DNA from: Spirochaetota bacterium
GTDB lineage: Bacteria; Spirochaetota; Spirochaetia; SZUA-6
Direction of reading: 5' to 3'
Assembly: GCA_003641675.1 (NCBI GenBank)
Contig: QNBI01000106.1
Location: forward strand, 1-6,999
DNA length: 6,999 nt
Under the pieces are notes generated by a model. It did no database searches. It was given only the letters and a program-made list of their open reading frames with translations, and was not told the DNA's origin. The position numbers were made by a program, and so were the translations under genes. Positions 5,955-6,999 of this stretch are shown here, piece by piece (the first letter of the stretch is position 1; every line of letters begins with the position of its first letter).

Positions 5955-6947
5955 AAGGCACAAAGATCTTTAAGTGAAATAAAGAAAAAGGAAGAAGTAG
6001 CAGCATATATATTTCTCTCACCCTACCTTATTTCGACGCTGGTTTTTACATTGGGCATGATTCTTTTTGCTCTGTATATAAGTCTCCATAACTGGAATAT
6101 GTTCCAGCGCCCTGAGTTTGTAGGATTAAAGAATTATATAAAAGCATTTCGCTCGGAGGATTTTAGACGCGGATTTTATAATATTTTCTGGTATACACTT
6201 ATTGTAGTATTTTTCCAAACATTTATTGCCGTATTCATGGCTGTAATTCTCTTTAAACCAATCCCCGGGAAACGACTTTTCAGAACTTTATTTTATGCAC
6301 CGAGCGTCACTTCCTCGGTTGTTATTTCCATGATATTCTGGTGGCTTTATCTGAAAACAGGTTTTATTAACTTAGCTTTTGATAAGATAGCAGGACTATT
6401 CGGGGGGGTATGGCAAAATGTCGAATGGCTTAATAATCCTACAGGACTTTTCCAGCTTATTGCAAAGAGCTTCGGCGGCAATATATCCTACGACAAATGG
6501 TATTTTAACGGCCCCAGTATTACATGGATGGCAATTATGGCACAGGCAATTTATACGACATCTCCAACATTTATGATAATGTTTTTGGCAGGACTCGTAA
6601 ATATTCCAGTTTCACTCTATGAATCGGCATCGATCGACGGAGCTTCTCCGTGGAACCAATTCTGGAAAATAACATTTCCAATGCTAAGGCCGGTTACAAT
6701 GATGGTGGTTGTGCTTGGTACAATGGGATGTATCCAGATGTTTGACTACGTTAAGATATTAACAGCAGGAGGGCCATTAGGTACAACTTTAGTTCCAGTT
6801 TATCAGATTTATTCGGAAACTCTGGGCATTAGCGGTCCTATAAGGGCAGGTTACGGTGCAGCGATGGCTTTTATACTTGCCGTGGTAATATTTGTATTAA
6901 CATATATACAGAGAAAATTTATAGAAGAGAAAACGGAGCAGTACTAA
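5952..6947 (+). CDS. Sugar ABC transporter permease, MalF/UgpA type (CUT1)
   Basis: A 331-residue inner-membrane protein, somewhat longer than the usual 290-300 for UgpA-like permeases. A basic cytoplasmic N-terminus (KKKEEVAAYIFLSPYL) leads into the first membrane segment (about 17-43); further segments lie near 76-101, 112-134, 190-216, 247-267 and 302-320. The cytoplasmic EAA loop that docks on the ATPase is at 224-243 (ESASIDGASPWNQFWKITFP), with the conserved glycine at 230 and terminal proline at 243. TAGGPLGTT (271-279) is the typical segment after the fifth helix. The extra length comes from about 55 residues between segments three and four (135-189), predicted to face the periplasm. 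It should pair with the MalG/UgpE-type permease starting at 6952 and receive sugar from the binding protein encoded upstream. Translation starts at TTG behind a strong SD. Assignment is firm; substrate unknown. Confidence 0.93.
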   Translation: MKAQRSLSEIKKKEEVAAYIFLSPYLISTLVFTLGMILFALYISLHNWNMFQRPEFVGLKNYIKAFRSEDFRRGFYNIFWYTLIVVFFQTFIAVFMAVILFKPIPGKRLFRTLFYAPSVTSSVVISMIFWWLYLKTGFINLAFDKIAGLFGGVWQNVEWLNNPTGLFQLIAKSFGGNISYDKWYFNGPSITWMAIMAQAIYTTSPTFMIMFLAGLVNIPVSLYESASIDGASPWNQFWKITFPMLRPVTMMVVVLGTMGCIQMFDYVKILTAGGPLGTTLVPVYQIYSETLGISGPIRAGYGAAMAFILAVVIFVLTYIQRKFIEEKTEQY

Positions 6948-6951
6948 AAAA

Positions 6952-6999
6952 ATGAAAGTAATAGTCTCAACTAAAAATAGAATTACCGCTGCGAAAGAA
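6952..6999 (+). CDS. Probable second sugar ABC permease (MalG/UgpE type), first 16 codons only
   Basis: ATG at 6952 lies 4 nt after the stop of the first permease and opens 16 codons to the window edge (MKVIVSTKNRITAAKE). The peptide is short and basic, as expected for the cytoplasmic lead-in of a MalG/UgpE-type permease, and the position is where that gene stands in most CUT1 operons. GGAG at 6935-6938 lies 13 nt upstream, rather far, so translation may depend on coupling to the preceding gene. Too little is visible for homology; the call rests on context. Confidence 0.5.
   Translation, partial: MKVIVSTKNRITAAKE

Noticed and set aside
1..6999. tRNA, rRNA, CRISPR repeats, insertion sequences or phage genes
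   Set aside because: I saw no tandem spaced repeats, transposase frames, terminal inverted repeats flanked by target duplications, or structured RNA genes anywhere in the window.

Overview
The window looks like spirochaete DNA. Three things suggest this: a sugar-binding protein whose signal peptide ends in the spirochaete-style FAGGQKEK sequence with no lipobox cysteine; a DUF4954 protein, a family I know from Bacteroidetes and spirochaetes; and moderately AT-rich coding sequence with GTG and TTG starts behind good Shine-Dalgarno (SD) sequences. The assignment is inference from protein style, with no rRNA or other marker in view.

Layout. Two divergent transcription units share a control region of about 300 bp. 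The left unit runs leftward: a complete DUF4954 left-handed beta-helix protein (3171 to 1276), then a gene that overlaps its end by 17 nt and leaves the window at base 1. This second gene is easily missed because it is cut by the edge. Its visible 430 codons are a NagB-like (glucosamine-6-phosphate deaminase family) domain, a helical linker, and the first zinc-site motif of a PIG-L/LmbE deacetylase domain.

The right unit runs rightward: a LacI-family repressor (3476-4486), a family 1 solute-binding protein (4567-5883), a MalF/UgpA-type permease (5952-6947) and the first 16 codons of what is probably the MalG/UgpE-type partner (from 6952). This is the usual order of a CUT1 carbohydrate ABC importer. 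No ATPase is in view; such systems often use a shared MsmK/MalK-type ATPase encoded elsewhere.

Regulation. Two copies of the perfect 16-bp palindrome TCCAAAGCGCTTTGGA lie upstream of the repressor gene, with centres 63 bp apart (six helical turns). One sits at the likely start site of a good -35/-10 promoter and the other just before the repressor start codon. They are very probably the repressor's own operators, so the whole importer operon would be autoregulated and induced by its sugar. The left unit has its own strong-looking promoter (TTGCCA, 18 bp, TATAAT) that places the mRNA start only about 13 nt before the ATG. Between the binding-protein and permease genes, inverted repeats can form either an upstream hairpin or one that hides the permease SD. 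This could set the excess of binding protein over permease.

The least described part is the left unit: an uncharacterised beta-helix protein tightly coupled to a deaminase/deacetylase fusion whose deaminase site departs from the classical NagB residues. Its neighbourhood suggests amino-sugar metabolism, but the substrate cannot be read from the sequence.
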